64,000 nt of DNA from positions 1 to 64,000 of the forward strand of contig QIAU01000130.1 of NCBI GenBank assembly GCA_003225055.1, given 5' to 3'. The position numbers and the translations under genes are program-made. The notes below the pieces were generated by a model. The model did not search any database and had not been told where the DNA came from. It saw nothing but the letters and a program-made list of their open reading frames with translations. The DNA is from Acidobacteriota bacterium (GTDB lineage Bacteria > Acidobacteriota > Terriglobia > Terriglobales > Acidobacteriaceae). How positions within the stretch are numbered: position 1 is the stretch's first letter; each line of letters opens with the position of its first letter. This document shows, one piece after another, positions 62,140 through 64,000 of the stretch.

Positions 62140-62659
62140 TCACCTTCCCGGCGGTGGCGTGGTTGGAACGCGCAGAGCTCCGATGAACCGCGGAAAGAAT
62201 TCGAAGGCCGCCGCCACGGCCGTCAGCTCCAAAATCTCCAGCTGTAGACGCGCTTCACGCGCGCATAAAACGCATCGTCGATCTCGCGGGGCGAACGGTG
62301 CAGCCGGTCCGCATACCGGAAGCCGAGCTTTTCCGCTTCGGAAAAGGGGGCCGCGTTCGAAATCTTTCAAACTGTTGATCTGGTCCTCCCCTGCGCCCTT
62401 TTGTTTGGCGGACAGCGAGTGCGCCTTGATGCCGTACTCGAAGTCGTGCAGCAGGCACACCCGGATCGCGACCAGTTCTTTGTACCAGCCCCGGGCAGCG
62501 CGCCGTCGCCAACGATCGGCTTCAGGAAAGCAGCAAAACCCTGGGCCATCGCCGGAATATGCGCGATGGTCTTGAACATGTTAGGAACGACGCCCCGCTC
62601 GGCCCGCAGGGCGTCATAGAGCTCGCCGACCCCGCCGAGACCTGATCTCGCTCCAGCAT
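62140..62659 (-). pseudogene. Frameshifted carboxymuconolactone decarboxylase (AhpD-like) gene
   Basis: Read with four frame changes, the minus strand gives a complete CMD-family protein. It begins at an ATG at 62657-62659 (MLERDQVS), then VGELYDALRAERGVVPNMFK and MAQGFAAFLKPIVGDG. Next come YKELVAIRVCLLHDFEYGIK and SLSAKQKGAGEDQINSLKDF, then FSEAEKLGFRYADRLH and REIDDAFYARVK, then LEILELTAVAAAFEFFPRF and the stop at 62140. The breaks are near 62640, 62490, 62345 and 62240. In the family a CxxC or Cys/His site is expected after the helix 'KELVAIRV'; here it reads CLLHDFEYG (Cys..His). Several indels mean the gene is dead. CMD proteins act as peroxidase partners or decarboxylases. Confidence 0.8.
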
Positions 62660-62690
62660 GGGAATACGGCCTGGTTGCTTTATGCTCAGT

Positions 62691-64000
62691 TCAGAAGGCA
62701 TAGCGCAACGAAAGCTGGATCAAGCGCGGATTTCCCGCCGTGGACGTGATCTTCGCGAATTGGGGATTGTTGATGTCCTGCTGGGCGATGGCCGGGCTGG
62801 CGAAGTTCGCGTGATTCCAAATATTGAAGAAGTCAGCGGTAAATCGAAGTTGCTGACGCTCACGGACCAAGAAGTTCTTGACCAGAGAAAAGTCCCAGTT
62901 CTGCTGGAACGGTCCCCGGTAGAGATTTCTACGCAGGTTCCCGAAGCCCGTTGTACAGGCGTTTTTCGGATCGAGTGCACAACCGGCGGAATCAGCGTGG
63001 GGAGCGGTTGTGAAATTGTTGACATCGAGGTAGCCGTCGAGGCGGCGATGAATATCGCCCGAGGTCTGGCCTGATGCAATCGTCTTGCCGGGCGCTAAGG
63101 TCGCTCCCAAGGTTTCGAAAGCCAGGCCATTCGCGACGTAGGCCGAACCTGCCGTGGCGTCCAGTACCGAAAATGGCGTGCCAGACTGCGCGGTGGTGAT
63201 GCCGCTAAGCGCCCAGTTGCCCAGCGCGTGGTGAGCCAAGCCCGTTCCGTGCGAGAAGAACGGCAAGTCGTAGCGGTAGCTGACCGTAAACCGATGGCTG
63301 CGGTCGAAGTCCGACAACCCGTACGAATTGCTGATATTGCTTTCGTCATTAAACGCCGTGTTGAAAGCGGTATTGCCCGTTGAGGTGGCGTCCAGCGCCT
63401 TGGAGAACGTGTAGGCGGCCTGGAAGTAGCCAGCGCCCCAGCGGCGCGAGAGCGTTGTCTGCAACGAGTGATAGTGCGAGTATGCGTCATTGGCAAACAA
63501 CTGCATTCCGCCGTAGCCGTTCACACCCTGGAGGTTGGAGCGCGCCACAGCGTTTGCCGTGGTGCTTTCGCTGATCTTGTATTGCACGCCATCGGTCCCG
63601 GTCACAAAGATCGGATTGGCGGCAGTCGCCAGCCGGGACTGCACGTTCGTCCTGGTCTCACGAAGGTGGATCGTGTGATTGCCGATGTAACCGATCTCGA
63701 CGATCCAGTTCTTGCCCAGATCGCGCTGGAAGGTCAGGTTCCACGCTTGCGTGGACGGCACGATGTAATGACGGGGCACAGCCAGAACGAAGAGGTCCTG
63801 AGAGGGCAGCACTCCCGCGCTCCCGTTGGCGCAGGTGTAGGCTGGGAATGTGGTCGTGTCGCCGTTCTGGAAGCTTTGTAAAACCCCTAAGCAGGGCACA
63901 AAGTTGGGGTCAATCGTGCCCGCAACCGGCAGAGCATTGGGGTTGGCGCCGTTCTGCTGGCAATTGGCCGGAGCGTTGGCGGAGAAGAACGCGGTGAGGC
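62691..64000 (-). CDS. TonB-dependent receptor, Oar-like; 5' part outside window
   Basis: The open frame runs from the stop at 62691 to the window edge, giving about 436 residues of the C-terminal barrel of an Oar-like outer-membrane receptor. Typical segments are TFQRDLGKNWIVEIGYIGNHT, the SYRYDLPF strand, TADFFNIWNHANFASP and the Phe-terminated last strand (QLSLRYAF). Such proteins usually begin with a carboxypeptidase-regulatory-like domain and are about 1000-1200 residues long. They import large molecules or anchor surface components with TonB energy. Ligand unknown. The N-terminal plug is off the window. Confidence 0.88.
   Translation of the reverse strand, partial: LTAFFSANAPANCQQNGANPNALPVAGTIDPNFVPCLGVLQSFQNGDTTTFPAYTCANGSAGVLPSQDLFVLAVPRHYIVPSTQAWNLTFQRDLGKNWIVEIGYIGNHTIHLRETRTNVQSRLATAANPIFVTGTDGVQYKISESTTANAVARSNLQGVNGYGGMQLFANDAYSHYHSLQTTLSRRWGAGYFQAAYTFSKALDATSTGNTAFNTAFNDESNISNSYGLSDFDRSHRFTVSYRYDLPFFSHGTGLAHHALGNWALSGITTAQSGTPFSVLDATAGSAYVANGLAFETLGATLAPGKTIASGQTSGDIHRRLDGYLDVNNFTTAPHADSAGCALDPKNACTTGFGNLRRNLYRGPFQQNWDFSLVKNFLVRERQQLRFTADFFNIWNHANFASPAIAQQDINNPQFAKITSTAGNPRLIQLSLRYAF

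Noticed and set aside
62054-62575. Plus-strand frame reading LWSLVSG repeats
   Set aside because: Produced by the heptanucleotide array; the rest is antisense to the CMD-like relic.
1-64000. CRISPR arrays, prophage or rRNA genes
   Set aside because: No regularly spaced direct repeats with unique spacers, no phage structural genes and no rRNA-like sequence were seen; the tandem repeats found are 7-14 bases long without spacers.

Overview
The window looks like chromosomal DNA of an Acidobacteriota member, probably close to the Terriglobia/Koribacter-type lineages. This rests on gene content, not on a marker gene: an Oar-like TonB-dependent receptor, a FecR/DUF6600-type secreted protein, a sortilin-like BNR protein, a tricorn-protease relic, a PIG-L deacetylase, and a radical SAM enzyme of the tetraether/membrane-spanning lipid synthase type. 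No rRNA, convincing tRNA, CRISPR array or prophage was seen.

Layout. 1-0.8 kb: edge of an IS200-type element next to a decayed TolB-like propeller gene. 1-11 kb: housekeeping genes (glgA, rsmA/ksgA, a MEMO-family gene, a FecR protein, a GT39-like membrane protein, a phosphofructokinase with PPi-type residues, ruvC). 11.3-15 kb: a multiply frameshifted small gene and a 1065-residue BNR protein. 15-26.6 kb: a ten-gene, minus-strand block. It reads from a pseudo-HAD/fatty-acyl reductase fusion through an SDR reductase, a pyruvyl-transferase-like protein, an acyl-AMP ligase, an enoyl-CoA hydratase, an ACP, a second acyl-AMP ligase and a diacylglycerol-kinase-like protein to a thioredoxin-like/VKOR pair. 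26.7-30.4 kb: an ECF sigma module, an ABC-2 transporter and a STAS protein. 30.4-35.2 kb: a cupin, an outer-membrane barrel, a collapsed tricorn protease and the Tes/Mss-like radical SAM enzyme. 35.5-40.6 kb: alcohol dehydrogenase, ClC channel, TPR protein, ornithine-cyclodeaminase-like protein.

40.6-46 kb holds five plus-strand genes: an esterase-like protein, an ATP-grasp ligase, a GCS2 carboxylate-amine ligase, an M29-type aminopeptidase and a second ATP-grasp-like protein. This looks like a pathway that builds and trims a small amide-bonded metabolite. 46-56 kb: Ser/Thr kinase with TPRs, PIG-L deacetylase, APC permease, MFS exporter, DinB protein and a secreted zincin-like protein. 56-62 kb: thrB, thrC, cupin, amidohydrolase and aminotransferase. 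62-64 kb: a decayed carboxymuconolactone-decarboxylase-like gene and the 3' part of the TonB receptor.

The two most interesting systems are (i) the fatty-alcohol/acyl-activation block together with the Tes/Mss-like enzyme about 7 kb away, which suggests unusual (ether or membrane-spanning) lipid synthesis, and (ii) the amidoligase operon. The window also has at least four genes with frameshifts or internal loss and many intergenic palindromes and short tandem repeats of period 7 or 9. All functions are read from sequence motifs; no database search was run.
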